Positions 31,841 to 41,227 are shown, counted from the stretch's first letter. The stretch is 64,000 nucleotides of DNA from a virus (IMGVR_UViG_3300032242_001941:1-64000); one strand, 5' to 3'. The notes: a model not told the origin generated them from the letters alone. Program-made: numbers and translations.

Positions 31841-34159
31841 ATGACGCAAATTACAGTAGTTAAAAGAAGCGGAGTAAAAGAGCCACTACAGATTGACAAG
31901 TGGCAGGCACAGGTCGCTAAGGTATGTCAAGGCATTGCTGATGTTAGTCAGTCAATGATAGAAATAAAAGCACAGTTACATTTTTACGATGGAATTACCA
32001 CACAAGAGATTGATGGCATTACACTCAGAGCCATTGTGGATCTTATTGATATAGAATCAAATCCAGACGTTGGGCACACTAATTACCAATATGTAGCAGG
32101 CAAGCAACGCTTATCGATGTTGCGTAAAGATGTCTACGGCAACTACGAAGTTCCACACTTGTATGAAATTGTAAAGAAAAACGTGGCCACGGGTCTTTAT
32201 ACAGCAGAACTTCTTGAGTGGTACACTGAAGAAGACTGGAACCGAATGAATGAGATGCTGGACCACGACAAGGACGAGTTGTATTCATATGCCGCGATTG
32301 AACAACTGATCGAAAAGTATTTGGTACGCAATCGTGCCACAAAGGAAATATATGAAACTCCCCAAATTCGTTATATCATTGCAGCCGCGACTGTGTTCCA
32401 TAAGGAAGAACCTAATGCAGCCCGCATGCGTTACATCAAAGAGTATTATAATTGTGCTAGTGATGGCCTGTTTACTCTTGCGACTCCTGTTCTGGCTGGA
32501 CTGGGAACACCAACAAAGCAATTTAGCAGTTGTGTGCTTATACGTAGTGATGACAATCTGGATAGTATTTTTGCCTCAGGGGAAATGATGGCCAAGTATG
32601 CGGCCAAACGTGCCGGCATTGGGTTAGAGATTGGGCGTTTACGCCCACTTGGTGCTCCCATTCGTGGTGGCGAAGTTATGCACACAGGAATGATTCCATT
32701 TTTAAAGAAATGGTTTGGAGATTTAAGAAGTTGTTCACAAGGAGGTATCCGCAATGCAAGTGCTACCGTATTTTATCCTATTTGGCACTATCAGTTTGAT
32801 GATCTTATTGTGCTTAAAAATAACCAGGGAACTGAAGAAACACGAGTAAGATTTATGGACTATGGCGTTGTTCTTAATGCCTTATTTTGGCGTCGTTTCA
32901 AGAATAAAGAAACGATTACTTTCTTTGATCCTAACGAAGTTCCAGACTTGTATGAAGCTTTTTACAAGAATACTGAATTATTTGAAGAGCTTTATGTAAA
33001 ATATGAAAAGCGTAAGGACTTACGCAAAAAAGTAATGAACGCCGAAGATGTATTCAAAGGCGGCATATTAAAAGAGCGCACTGACACAGGACGTATCTAC
33101 CTTGTGTTTATTGACAATGTTCAGAGTCAAGGTCCATTTGATCCTGAATTCCATACCATTTATCAGAGTAACTTGTGCTGTGAAATTCTATTACCTACTA
33201 AGTCTTTTAAGCGTCTCGATGATGATGCTGGTCGTATTGCGTTATGCACTCTGGGAAGTATTAACTGGGGAGCATTCCGCAATCCTGAAGATATGCGTCG
33301 TGCTTGCCGCATCCTACAGCGTAGTCTTTGTAATATACTTGACTACCAAGATTTTCTTTCTATTCAGTCACAGTTAAGCAATCAGGAAATACAGCCCTTG
33401 GGTATTGGCATTACTAATCTGGCTTATTGGCATGCCAAGCGCGGTCTACAGTACGGCGAGCGAGATGCCTTACAAGAAGTTAAGTCATGGATGGAGCATC
33501 AGGCCTACTACTTGACAGAAGCAACAGTAGAGCTTGCTAAAGAGCGTGGACCCTGTAGTCATAGTGGCCTAACACGTTATGGCCAAGGTAAATTTCCTTG
33601 GGAGCTTCGTGCCCGGGCCGTTGACGAGCTGGCAAACTTTAAACCCGAACTAGATTGGGAAACACTTCGTGAGAAAATGAAAACCTATGGTGTTCGCAAT
33701 GCTACCTTGATGGCTGTAGCGCCTGTTGAAAGTAGTAGTGTTGTAATTAACAGCACCAACGGTATTGAAATGCCCATGAGCCTGATTACCGTTAAAGAAT
33801 CAAAAGCTGGGTCGTTAATTCAAGTTGCACCAGAGTACAACAAGTTAAAGAATAAGTATCAGTTAATGTGGGAACAAAAAGATTGTGATGGTTACATTAA
33901 AACAGCGGCGGTTATCGCGGCTTATGTAGATCAAAGTATTAGTACTAACACGTTTTATAATCCAGCACACTTTAGTGACCGTAAAGTGCCTACTACCCTG
34001 ATTGCCAAGAACTTGATGCAGGCACATCGTTGGGGTCTTAAGACGTTTTATTATAGCCTCATAAACAAGCAAGGCAGTAAAGGTCAAGATGAACCAGAAA
34101 CAAAGCTAGAAGTAGTAGACTTTGATGATCAAGAAGATTGTGAAAGTTGCAAACTTTAA
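31841..34159 (+). CDS. nrdA: Ribonucleoside-diphosphate reductase class Ia, alpha subunit
   Basis: 772 residues, full length. An N-terminal ATP-cone (VKRSGVKEPLQIDKWQ) is followed by the catalytic barrel. Redox and radical residues are visible: FSSCVLI (reductive Cys), NLCCEILLP (thiyl-radical Cys and Glu) and ALCTLGSINW (second redox Cys). The C-terminal CESC pair (DCESCKL) accepts electrons from glutaredoxin. It reduces ribonucleotides to deoxyribonucleotides with NrdB. No intein or intron interrupts the gene. Downstream lie a small secreted-protein gene, nrdB and a glutaredoxin gene. Confidence 0.97.
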   Translation: MTQITVVKRSGVKEPLQIDKWQAQVAKVCQGIADVSQSMIEIKAQLHFYDGITTQEIDGITLRAIVDLIDIESNPDVGHTNYQYVAGKQRLSMLRKDVYGNYEVPHLYEIVKKNVATGLYTAELLEWYTEEDWNRMNEMLDHDKDELYSYAAIEQLIEKYLVRNRATKEIYETPQIRYIIAAATVFHKEEPNAARMRYIKEYYNCASDGLFTLATPVLAGLGTPTKQFSSCVLIRSDDNLDSIFASGEMMAKYAAKRAGIGLEIGRLRPLGAPIRGGEVMHTGMIPFLKKWFGDLRSCSQGGIRNASATVFYPIWHYQFDDLIVLKNNQGTEETRVRFMDYGVVLNALFWRRFKNKETITFFDPNEVPDLYEAFYKNTELFEELYVKYEKRKDLRKKVMNAEDVFKGGILKERTDTGRIYLVFIDNVQSQGPFDPEFHTIYQSNLCCEILLPTKSFKRLDDDAGRIALCTLGSINWGAFRNPEDMRRACRILQRSLCNILDYQDFLSIQSQLSNQEIQPLGIGITNLAYWHAKRGLQYGERDALQEVKSWMEHQAYYLTEATVELAKERGPCSHSGLTRYGQGKFPWELRARAVDELANFKPELDWETLREKMKTYGVRNATLMAVAPVESSSVVINSTNGIEMPMSLITVKESKAGSLIQVAPEYNKLKNKYQLMWEQKDCDGYIKTAAVIAAYVDQSISTNTFYNPAHFSDRKVPTTLIAKNLMQAHRWGLKTFYYSLINKQGSKGQDEPETKLEVVDFDDQEDCESCKL

Positions 34160-34171
34160 TAAAGGAAAAAT

Positions 34172-34510
34172 ATGAAATTCAAATTACTTATTGTGCTGGC
34201 TTTTCTAATCCCAGCATTTGGATTTGCACAGAGCACACAAAACAACGGTAAGGCCGCTGTAAAAGACAATGGCAACACCAGCCTCCGCGGCTCGTATGGC
34301 AATACCGATCTACAAGGCTCCTATGGCAACACTGATATCAAAGGATCCTATGGTAATACTGATCTACAAGGATCATATGGTAATACCGATATCAAGGGCT
34401 CCTATGGCAATACTACTAATACCGTCAGCGTCGGCGGTAATGGAAATAACGGCAATGCACCAACAAAGATAATAATCAATCTTACCATCGAGATGCCGGC
34501 TACCAAATAA
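34172..34510 (+). CDS. Secreted protein with tandem GSYGNTD repeats
   Basis: 112 residues. Signal peptide MKFKLLIVLAFLIPAFGFAQ ends near the A-Q junction. Five 9-residue units (GSYGNTDLQ / GSYGNTDIK alternating, last one degenerate) span about residues 40-84. The regularity, with Gly, Asn, Ser and alternating hydrophobics, suggests a beta-solenoid or amyloid-like structure related in style to curlin repeats. It is inserted between nrdA and nrdB with a good ribosome site (AAAGGAAAAAT). Function unknown; export through the phage CsgG-like channel is speculation. Confidence 0.8.
   Translation: MKFKLLIVLAFLIPAFGFAQSTQNNGKAAVKDNGNTSLRGSYGNTDLQGSYGNTDIKGSYGNTDLQGSYGNTDIKGSYGNTTNTVSVGGNGNNGNAPTKIIINLTIEMPATK
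34289..34423 (+). repeat. Five tandem 27-bp repeats
   Basis: Each unit codes for GSYGNTD plus two residues. Third-base changes between units show that the array is not a fresh duplication. Confidence 0.9.
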
Positions 34511-34623
34511 AATCGAAAGAAAACAAAATGATTAAAAATATATTACTGGAGAGTATTAAAAGAAACCGCTATACACAATAGAAATGTATGGAATGATGTA
34601 ACACTAACAAAAGAAGATCGATT

Positions 34624-35724
34624 ATGAGCCAAGCACAATACAACTTAAAAACAAAAACAGACTACCTGCATCGCAAGATGTTCTTGGACCCGGCAGGTCC
34701 TGTTACTATCCAACGCTTTGAAGAAGTCAAATACAACAAGATTGTCAAGTTTGAACAAGAAGCTCGTGGATTCTTCTGGGTACCAGAAGAGATCAGTTTA
34801 ACCAAAGATGCCAACGACTTCAAAGAAGCCACAGATACAGTGCGTCATATCTTTACCAGTAACCTGCTACGCCAAACTGCATTGGACAGTTTACAAGGTC
34901 GTGGTCCCACACAAGTGTTTACACCAGTGTGCTCAATTCCCGAACTTGAATCACTCATGTTCAACTGGGGTTTTTTTGAAACCAATATCCACAGTCGCAG
35001 TTACAGTCATATCATCCGCAATATTTACAACGTGCCCAAGGATGCGTTCAACACAATCCACGACACTAAAGAAATAGTCGAAATGGCATCAACTGTGGGC
35101 AACTACTACGACGAACTACACCGAGTTAACTGCCGTAAAGAATTAGGCGAAACAGTGACCGAGGAAGAACACATCCGTGCTATCTGGATGGCCTTGCATG
35201 CTAGTTATGCACTAGAAGCATTCCGCTTTATGGTTAGCTTTGCTACAAGTCTTGCAATGGTAGAGAATCGTATCTTTATTGGTAACGGCAACATTATCAG
35301 TCTAATCCTGCAGGATGAAATCTTACACAAGGACTGGACCGCCTGGATAATTAACCAAGTGGTCAAGGAAGATTCACGTTTTGCCCAAACTCGTGTTGAT
35401 TGCGAAGCAGAAGTATACGCATTGTATATGGATGTTATTCGTGAAGAAAAACAATGGGCCGATTACCTATTCAACAAAGGACCTGTGATTGGTCTCAATG
35501 CCAACATTCTTAAAGACTTTGTTGACTACACAGCAGTAGGCGCACTCAAAGAAGTGGGTATCAAGTATCAAACTCCTGCTCCTAAGACAACACCTATTCC
35601 ATGGTTCAACAAGCACGTTAACACATCAAACAAACAAACTGCACTGCAAGAGTCTGAATCGACTAATTATGTTATAGGCGCAATGAGTGATTTGTTAGAC
35701 TACGACGCATTACCCGACTTATAA
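34624..35724 (+). CDS. nrdB: Ribonucleoside-diphosphate reductase class Ia, beta subunit
   Basis: 366 residues, the usual size for NrdB. It holds the di-iron/tyrosyl radical cofactor: helices with EIS, ETNIHSRSYSHI (Glu-x2-His ligand pair), EAFRFMVSFA and DEILHKDW (Glu-x2-His). The ferritin-like helices are intact. It follows nrdA after the small secreted-protein gene and a 113-bp stretch with no convincing gene. Together with NrdA and the downstream glutaredoxin it supplies dNTPs for phage replication. Confidence 0.95.
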   Translation: MSQAQYNLKTKTDYLHRKMFLDPAGPVTIQRFEEVKYNKIVKFEQEARGFFWVPEEISLTKDANDFKEATDTVRHIFTSNLLRQTALDSLQGRGPTQVFTPVCSIPELESLMFNWGFFETNIHSRSYSHIIRNIYNVPKDAFNTIHDTKEIVEMASTVGNYYDELHRVNCRKELGETVTEEEHIRAIWMALHASYALEAFRFMVSFATSLAMVENRIFIGNGNIISLILQDEILHKDWTAWIINQVVKEDSRFAQTRVDCEAEVYALYMDVIREEKQWADYLFNKGPVIGLNANILKDFVDYTAVGALKEVGIKYQTPAPKTTPIPWFNKHVNTSNKQTALQESESTNYVIGAMSDLLDYDALPDL

Positions 35725-35741
35725 TAATAAAGGAAACTAGA

Positions 35742-35969
35742 ATGACTAAAGCTGTAGTATGGAGCAAAGACTCCTGCCCATTTTGCGTTCAAGCAAAGGC
35801 GTTATTAAAACAAAAGGGTATTGAATTTGAAGAACGCAATATTAATACCGACTGGACCCGAGAGCAGTTATTAGAAGCAGTACCCAACGCAAGAACATTG
35901 CCGCAGATATTTTTAGACGATAAATTAGTAGGCGGATTTACAGAACTCCGTAAACATTTACAAGGATAA
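35742..35969 (+). CDS. Glutaredoxin (NrdC/NrdH-like)
   Basis: 75 residues. The redox motif CPFC is at 12-15, with the conserved TLPQIF cis-Pro loop and GGFTEL glutathione-binding segment. It reduces the NrdA C-terminal disulfide. It lies 17 bp downstream of nrdB after AAAGGAAAC, clearly the electron donor of this reductase cassette. Confidence 0.95.
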   Translation: MTKAVVWSKDSCPFCVQAKALLKQKGIEFEERNINTDWTREQLLEAVPNARTLPQIFLDDKLVGGFTELRKHLQG

Positions 35970-35970
35970 T

Positions 35971-36273
35971 ATGAATATTGAATTAGATGAAGTTTACACA
36001 CTTAAAATTTCCAATGGTGACGAAATTGTAGCCAGAATTACCGCAGAAGATGACACAACCTACACAGTAACCAAGCCATTAACAGTTGTTCCAGGACCAC
36101 AAGGAATTAATATGATGAACAGTTTGTTTACCGCAAATCCTGACAAAAATGTGACTATAAATAAACAACAAGTGTCAATTATTGCACCTAGTCGCGATGA
36201 AGTGTGTGATAGTTATATTGAAGCTACCACTGGTATAAAGCCAGTGCGTAACAGTAAAATTTTAATGGGCTAA
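35971..36273 (+). CDS. Small beta-barrel protein, Sm-like candidate
   Basis: 100 residues. The start (YTLKISNGDEIVARITAEDD) resembles the Sm1 pattern of LSm/Hfq folds, with a second strand pair (TYTVTKPLTVV). No RNA-binding motif can be verified by eye. It lies 1 bp after the glutaredoxin stop, then directly upstream of the PAAR protein gene. It might be a tail or baseplate adaptor instead. Confidence 0.55.
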   Translation: MNIELDEVYTLKISNGDEIVARITAEDDTTYTVTKPLTVVPGPQGINMMNSLFTANPDKNVTINKQQVSIIAPSRDEVCDSYIEATTGIKPVRNSKILMG

Positions 36274-36274
36274 A

Positions 36275-36565
36275 ATGGGTAAAGCAGTACAGCGTGTAGG
36301 TGATCCAAATACAGCAGGCGGTGTCATTCAAAACGGTGACCCCTCGGTATTGGTCAACGGACGTGCTGTAGCAATTCGAGGTGTATCAGTGAGTCCTCAT
36401 CCGTGTTGCGGAAGAAGGGGTTGTCCGCCAATACATTGTAATGCTAGAACACAAACTAATGAATCTACTGTATTTGTTAACGGTATTCCCTTGATTTTTA
36501 CCGATGACATCGACACCTGCGGGCATCCAAGAGCTGGCGGCAGTCCAGATGTGGTTATAGGATAA
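36275..36565 (+). CDS. PAAR-domain tail-spike tip protein
   Basis: 96 residues. PAAR features: GDPNTAGGVIQNGDPSVLVNG, His/Cys metal-site segments (SPHPCCGRRGCPPIHC) and a second TVFVNG repeat, ending DTCGHPRAGGSPDVV. The domain caps the tail spike (T4 gp5.4 equivalent) and is stabilised by a metal ion. It begins the tail-tip cluster with the next two large structural genes. Confidence 0.92.
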   Translation: MGKAVQRVGDPNTAGGVIQNGDPSVLVNGRAVAIRGVSVSPHPCCGRRGCPPIHCNARTQTNESTVFVNGIPLIFTDDIDTCGHPRAGGSPDVVIG

Positions 36566-36567
36566 CC

Positions 36568-37662
36568 ATGGCACATACTTCAACTTGCGGCGCACCGCCG
36601 CCATCATCAAGTAGCTTTTTAACACCGCTACAACTTAACGCAGCCGCCGGATTGTTACAGAATCGCGGTCTTAATGTCAACGCAGAATTTGTTGCGGCAT
36701 TGGATGCTTACAATAATCTTCCTTTGATAACGTATTGGACCGAGGTAATTCTCAGCGACGGCGGCGCAAATGTTTCCCCTGCTAGCATTACCACAGTGTT
36801 TACCTTGGGCGCCGATGTGTGTGCGCCACTAAGTGACTCGGTACCGTCAGCGCCTACTGCATATCCTACATTAAGTAGTTCGTATGCACCATGGCTTGGA
36901 ATCTATTCTTCACAGAGTGGCGCACCGTGGCCAAACTCGCAAAATTCAGATCCGCGCCCACATCCGGGCTTTTCAGGGTTGTTATCTAAGGTAGCGTGGT
37001 TATACCTAGGCATGGGAGATCTAACAAAATTTGCACAAGTGTTGGCAATATGTAATAGCTTTGAAACACAGACAAATATATTTGTAAACACCGCTGTAAA
37101 TTCACAAAATTATCTTGGAAACACATTCACCAATACAAACAGTATGATCACTGGTGAAAATACTACAATAAATCTGGCAACAGAAGCGTTCGGTACAGAT
37201 TTGGCAAATACTGGATCAGTCATTGATTTAAATGATTTAGGTAATTTAGGAAGTCCGCTAGCATTAATGCGACAAATTTATAAACATACCAATGGCATCT
37301 TTATAAGTCCAGCAGTATCTTTAGCATTTATCAATGTCGGGATTTCTCAAGAAGTAGTCATAAATTTACAAGATCCTAACTATACTATAACCGACTCAAT
37401 ACAAAAATTGATGTATCGGGCCATGACACAAATTACTGGAGATGACCTTGCACAAGTTTTACGTGCAATGAGTGTAACCACTGTAGGAATTGAAACCATG
37501 GCTGATTTATTGAATCCTGTAAAATTATTTCCAAATAGTTTTCAAAGTTTAACCGTTCCCACTGCCAATGGCCCCATGGCAATATATACCAATGCCAGCG
37601 GATCAGTAAACACCGGTTTGAAAACTGAGTTACCACCCTATGCTATAAGTAGTCTTGTATGA
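36568..37662 (+). CDS. Large structural protein next to PAAR (baseplate/tail)
   Basis: 364 residues, Ser/Asn/Ala-rich, starting 2 bp after the PAAR stop. The N-terminus is Cys/Pro-rich (STCGAPPPSSSSF), then mixed helices. Few charges and many Thr/Asn fit a virion protein. Its stop overlaps the next gene's start (ATGA), so the pair is co-translated. Location beside PAAR supports a baseplate role. No family recognised. Confidence 0.65.
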   Translation: MAHTSTCGAPPPSSSSFLTPLQLNAAAGLLQNRGLNVNAEFVAALDAYNNLPLITYWTEVILSDGGANVSPASITTVFTLGADVCAPLSDSVPSAPTAYPTLSSSYAPWLGIYSSQSGAPWPNSQNSDPRPHPGFSGLLSKVAWLYLGMGDLTKFAQVLAICNSFETQTNIFVNTAVNSQNYLGNTFTNTNSMITGENTTINLATEAFGTDLANTGSVIDLNDLGNLGSPLALMRQIYKHTNGIFISPAVSLAFINVGISQEVVINLQDPNYTITDSIQKLMYRAMTQITGDDLAQVLRAMSVTTVGIETMADLLNPVKLFPNSFQSLTVPTANGPMAIYTNASGSVNTGLKTELPPYAISSLV

Positions 37663-40088
37663 TTGCACTAGATAGACTACAACAAATAATCCCAGCTGAT
37701 CAGGCCCTGGCCAACAAGGCATTGTCGGTCAGTTTACAAGGACTTTCGGGACACAGTACCACGACTTCACCAAGTTTGGCCACAGCAATACCCAATCAGG
37801 AAACCACCAAAAATCTTCCACTCATGTCGGCACTGACAGTAGCAGTTCCATCCAGCGTGGCCGACTACTTGGTCAATACCTATCCAGAAGGAACAGGTCA
37901 ATACAATACATTATTAATAATTGATCTATTAGGAACTCCTAGCGGACAACGAACACCGATACCCAAATTACTTGATACTGTAGCAACAATAAATGCAATG
38001 GGCGTTGAGACATTAACCGAAATATACAGTCGAATGATCAACGACATCAATGGTGTGTATAATGTAGAAATTCCAGCAGTTCCAGCGGATCCGACCACAG
38101 GCGATCCCGGAAGCCCTGCAATATTTTATGTAGATGTTCCAGGTGGCCCGGCTGCAGGAATTTACCCAACCCAACAAGCGGCGTTCAACGAGTTGATTGC
38201 AGTTGGCCGAGCTGAAATATTGAGATTATCAGCCACAAGCGCAGGACAACAAGCGCATCAAGATTTTATCGACATATCCAATCAATTAATAAAAGAACAG
38301 TATCAACAGTCCAGAGCTTTTGTAGATTTTAGATATCTTCAGGCCAATGATAAAATGTCAATATACGGATTTGTTTATAGTTTGCCTCAGTATGGATTAG
38401 ACACTATACAATATGATGTAGCATGGTATTTAGAACAGTTATCTGTTCTTTCTATAGCACCCGATCAATTTACCGCACAGGCAGTTCTTGCCTGTATGCG
38501 CGAAGGTCGAAACAATGCTACACTCAGTAAGGCCGGAATTGGTACCAACAGTAGTATTCCAAGTGTACCCACACCCACACCGCCTCAGGCAACCTTACTG
38601 CCCTCAAAATACACAGCTGGTGAAGCTGCAAGTTTATTAAATGTATCTGGATCTTCAAACACATCGGCGACCACATGGGTAAGTCCACCTGATGATTCAA
38701 GTATTGGAACATTTGCTATTAGTGTACCAATTGCTCCAGTTCAGCTAACAGCCACAGCGCCCGATGGCAATGTGCGTTATACCGTATCAAGTGGCTCGTT
38801 GCCGACCGGATTAACACTTGGATTGACCACAGGTCTAATCACAGGCACCCCAACTTCTTTAGGCACAGCGGTTCCTTTTGTGGTTGTTGCAAGCTCACTT
38901 TCTAGTCAAGATTCATCTCGTCGGTTCACTTGGACAGTCAATCCTTACACAATTACATGGACAAGTCCATCGCCCAATTCGAGTATTGGAACATTCAATC
39001 AAGATTCCCCAATTACTCCAGTTCAGTTAACAGCCACATCACCTGATGGAAATATTTTGTACAGTATAACCAGTGGGTATCTGCCCACCGGATTAGTACT
39101 TGGGACCACCACAGGACAGATCACAGGCACACCAACTTATCTTGGAACTAATATTAACTTTACGGTTAGTGCAAAATCATATTCTGGAGTAGGTACTCCA
39201 GTGACACGTACATTTAATTGGTCAGTAGTTCCTGTGACCACATGGGCAAGCCCGCCTGATGGTTCAAGTATCGGAACATTCAATCAAAATTCTGCAATTA
39301 CTCCAGTTCAGCTAACAGCCACAGCAACAAGTGGAACAGTACAGTACACCATAACCAGTGGATCCTTACCAACCGGATTAACACTTGGGTTGACCACAGG
39401 ACAGATCACAGGCACACCAACTCAACTTGGAACCAACACCAGCTTTACAGTTCGTGCCGTTTCAAGTTTTGGCGGAGTACCGGTGACTCGGACATACAAT
39501 TGGACAGTAGTTCCAGTGACCACATGGGCAAGTCCGCCCAACGGTTCAAGTATTGGAACATTTACTACCAATACAACAATTACTCCAGTCCAGTTAACAG
39601 CCACAACCACTGGTGGAACAGTACAGTACACCATAACCGGTGGATCTTTACCAACAGGATTGACACTTGGAACCACCACTGGACAAATTACAGGCACCCC
39701 GACGGAGGTCGGCACCGCCGTCGACTTTACTGTTAGTGCAGTATCAGATTTAGGTGGAGCACCGGTGACTCGGTCATTTAAATGGACTGTGTTGCCTGTT
39801 ACAACATGGGCAAGTCCAACAGCTGGCTCAAGCATTGGAACATTCAAACGAAACGTAGCAATCACTCCAGTTCAATTAACAGCCACAACCACAGGTGGAA
39901 CCGTACAATATACTCTAACAAATTTCAGTGGATCGTTACCTGCCGGACTAACACTTGGATTGACTACAGGTCAAATCACAGGCACACCGACTCAACTTGG
40001 CTTTAATGTTAGTTTCACTGTCAGCGCGGTATCAAGTGCAGGCGGCACAGCAGAAACTCGTTCATTTACCTGGACTGTTACTGTTTAA
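37659..40088 (+). CDS. Structural protein with five C-terminal Ig-like (He_PIG-type) repeats
   Basis: 809 residues. The N-terminal 330 residues form a helical/mixed domain with low charge. The C-terminal 470 consist of five repeats of about 94 residues, each beginning TTWASPPDGSSIGTF-like, then ITPVQLTAT and SGSLPTGLTLG, and TGQITGTPT in the strand/turn pattern of putative Ig-like repeats. Such repeats are common in adhesion modules and tail proteins. Coupled to the preceding structural gene and the PAAR gene. A tail fibre or baseplate-attached adhesin is the best inference. Confidence 0.78.
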   Translation: MIALDRLQQIIPADQALANKALSVSLQGLSGHSTTTSPSLATAIPNQETTKNLPLMSALTVAVPSSVADYLVNTYPEGTGQYNTLLIIDLLGTPSGQRTPIPKLLDTVATINAMGVETLTEIYSRMINDINGVYNVEIPAVPADPTTGDPGSPAIFYVDVPGGPAAGIYPTQQAAFNELIAVGRAEILRLSATSAGQQAHQDFIDISNQLIKEQYQQSRAFVDFRYLQANDKMSIYGFVYSLPQYGLDTIQYDVAWYLEQLSVLSIAPDQFTAQAVLACMREGRNNATLSKAGIGTNSSIPSVPTPTPPQATLLPSKYTAGEAASLLNVSGSSNTSATTWVSPPDDSSIGTFAISVPIAPVQLTATAPDGNVRYTVSSGSLPTGLTLGLTTGLITGTPTSLGTAVPFVVVASSLSSQDSSRRFTWTVNPYTITWTSPSPNSSIGTFNQDSPITPVQLTATSPDGNILYSITSGYLPTGLVLGTTTGQITGTPTYLGTNINFTVSAKSYSGVGTPVTRTFNWSVVPVTTWASPPDGSSIGTFNQNSAITPVQLTATATSGTVQYTITSGSLPTGLTLGLTTGQITGTPTQLGTNTSFTVRAVSSFGGVPVTRTYNWTVVPVTTWASPPNGSSIGTFTTNTTITPVQLTATTTGGTVQYTITGGSLPTGLTLGTTTGQITGTPTEVGTAVDFTVSAVSDLGGAPVTRSFKWTVLPVTTWASPTAGSSIGTFKRNVAITPVQLTATTTGGTVQYTLTNFSGSLPAGLTLGLTTGQITGTPTQLGFNVSFTVSAVSSAGGTAETRSFTWTVTV
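38660..40085 (+). repeat. Five tandem repeats of about 280 bp
   Basis: Copies begin near 38669, 38952, 39237, 39517 and 39799. Copies 3 and 4 are the most alike. Unequal recombination among them could change repeat number. Confidence 0.85.
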
Positions 40089-40128
40089 TTAAAGTTTAGT
40101 TTGTTGTAAAAACGCCACATCCAAAAGG

Positions 40129-40157
40129 TTGACCCAAAATGGCTCTTTTGTTATACT
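40129..40157 (+). promoter_or_regulatory. Sigma70-like promoter
   Basis: TTGACC, a 17-bp spacer and TATACT. Surrounding bases (GGTTGAC...CAAAATG...TTTGTTATA) are shared with the promoter at 40458. Confidence 0.78.
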
Positions 40158-40186
40158 AGCATTATAGTGATAATAACGGAGCGGAT

Positions 40187-40456
40187 ATGTTTGAAACAGT
40201 TGTAGACCAATTAGTTAAAGTTACTCTTACTAATGAACCAGTTAAAACTGAGTTCTATAACGGCACCTTGTTTGTCCGTAAAATCACCGAAAGTCAAGCT
40301 CGTAGCGTGTTCCACAGACTGTCAGCTACCTTGGGTGCAGGCACAGTCCAAGTAAGCCCAATCGGTGATACTGGTGAATATGCCTTTGATTTTGTTGCAA
40401 AAACCCCACAGTCAGAACCTGAAGATTTTAGCCCGTTTGCCACTGTAAACAGCTAG
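40187..40456 (+). CDS. Small early-type protein
   Basis: 89 residues, preceded by a clear sigma70-like promoter and an ACGGAGC ribosome site. Mixed beta/alpha pattern (LVKVTLTNEPVKTEFYNGTLFVRKI). No motif recognised. Likely an early host-takeover protein, by promoter type only. Confidence 0.68.
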   Translation: MFETVVDQLVKVTLTNEPVKTEFYNGTLFVRKITESQARSVFHRLSATLGAGTVQVSPIGDTGEYAFDFVAKTPQSEPEDFSPFATVNS

Positions 40457-40457
40457 G

Positions 40458-40486
40458 TTGACTCAAAATGCCCGATTTGTTATAAT
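40458..40486 (+). promoter_or_regulatory. Sigma70-like promoter
   Basis: TTGACT, a 17-bp spacer and TATAAT; near-duplicate of the promoter at 40129. It drives the gene at 40516. Confidence 0.82.
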
Positions 40487-40515
40487 AGTTGTATAGTTAA
40501 TAATAAGGAGCAGAC

Positions 40516-40908
40516 ATGAAACTAGTAATCCAAACTCAAAATCAAGAGAACTACGGTGCCCATGATTGGGACGGTACAGGTGCCTGTCCTCAGCATTGGA
40601 AGTTTAAAGGCGGCTCCGAATTTATGATCGAAGGTGTTCCTGCCGGTGTGGACCTTGACCAAGTTGTTGACTTGGTTCGCGGCGAAATTGTCGAAGACGG
40701 TGAATACTATCGTGTTGACATTGTGGGCTACGGTCTAGAAGCAGATGACTACCTAAGCTGGTTTGAGAAGAGTCAACTGGAATATGATGGTAGTATTGCT
40801 CACCCAGAGCCAAGATTTCAGTACAGCGATCTTAAGGCAGTATATGATCGTGAATATTCCGAGTGGGCCGCTGATGCCGATGCACAGGCCTATGGGGAGA
40901 TGGCGTAA
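40516..40908 (+). CDS. Early-type protein of unknown function
   Basis: 130 residues, acidic and Trp/Tyr-rich (ENYGAHDWDGTG, QHWKFKGGSEF). A good AAGGAG ribosome site precedes it. It is the first of a chain of overlapping small genes (40516-42183). No family recognised; possible effector of host takeover. Confidence 0.68.
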   Translation: MKLVIQTQNQENYGAHDWDGTGACPQHWKFKGGSEFMIEGVPAGVDLDQVVDLVRGEIVEDGEYYRVDIVGYGLEADDYLSWFEKSQLEYDGSIAHPEPRFQYSDLKAVYDREYSEWAADADAQAYGEMA

Positions 40909-41048
40909 TGGGTTTTTATAAAAATATTGAAGTAGAAATCCAAGAATGGCAAGCTCGTGGCCGTAGCATTGAAGAGACCTACATCTACTTCAAAGACTAT
41001 GCAACCTATGATGATGTAGTGCGTATTTTTGCTAAGGAAACTGTATAA
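40908..41048 (+). CDS. Small protein, 46 residues
   Basis: ATG overlaps the preceding stop (TAATG) and its own stop overlaps the next start. Begins MGFYKNIEVEIQEW; charged and Tyr-rich, with helices predicted. No known family. The strict overlap chain supports translation. Confidence 0.6.
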   Translation: MGFYKNIEVEIQEWQARGRSIEETYIYFKDYATYDDVVRIFAKETV

Positions 41049-41227
41049 TGGAAAAGAAATCTTTGTTCAACATTCGTTATACTATCAAGCCCGAAGATAT
41101 AATGCCCTTTGTGTCGGGCCTACACCAAGTACAGGCCGACATGATTGAGACTGTGGTTGTTCGTAAAGAACGTGAAGGTTTTCCAGAAGCTTCTGCAGTG
41201 ATTCAGTATATCATGGAGCTAAAGTGA
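41048..41227 (+). CDS. Small protein, 59 residues
   Basis: Begins MEKKSLFNIRYTIKPED. ATG overlaps the preceding stop; its stop overlaps the GTG of the next gene. Mixed beta/alpha; no known family. Confidence 0.6.
   Translation: MEKKSLFNIRYTIKPEDIMPFVSGLHQVQADMIETVVVRKEREGFPEASAVIQYIMELK

Noticed and set aside
31841-34159. Intein or intron in nrdA
   Set aside because: The frame is continuous and of normal length with all catalytic Cys in place.
34547-34575. Weak TGGAGA/TATACA promoter before nrdB
   Set aside because: Only a partial -35 match; not enough support.
34530-34583. 17-codon ORF between the repeat protein and nrdB (MIKNILLESIKRN...)
   Set aside because: No clear ribosome site and too short to support; the 113-bp gap otherwise shows nothing convincing.
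39422-39865. Reverse-strand Val/Pro-rich ORF inside the Ig-like repeats
   Set aside because: Repeat shadow; period follows the forward repeats.
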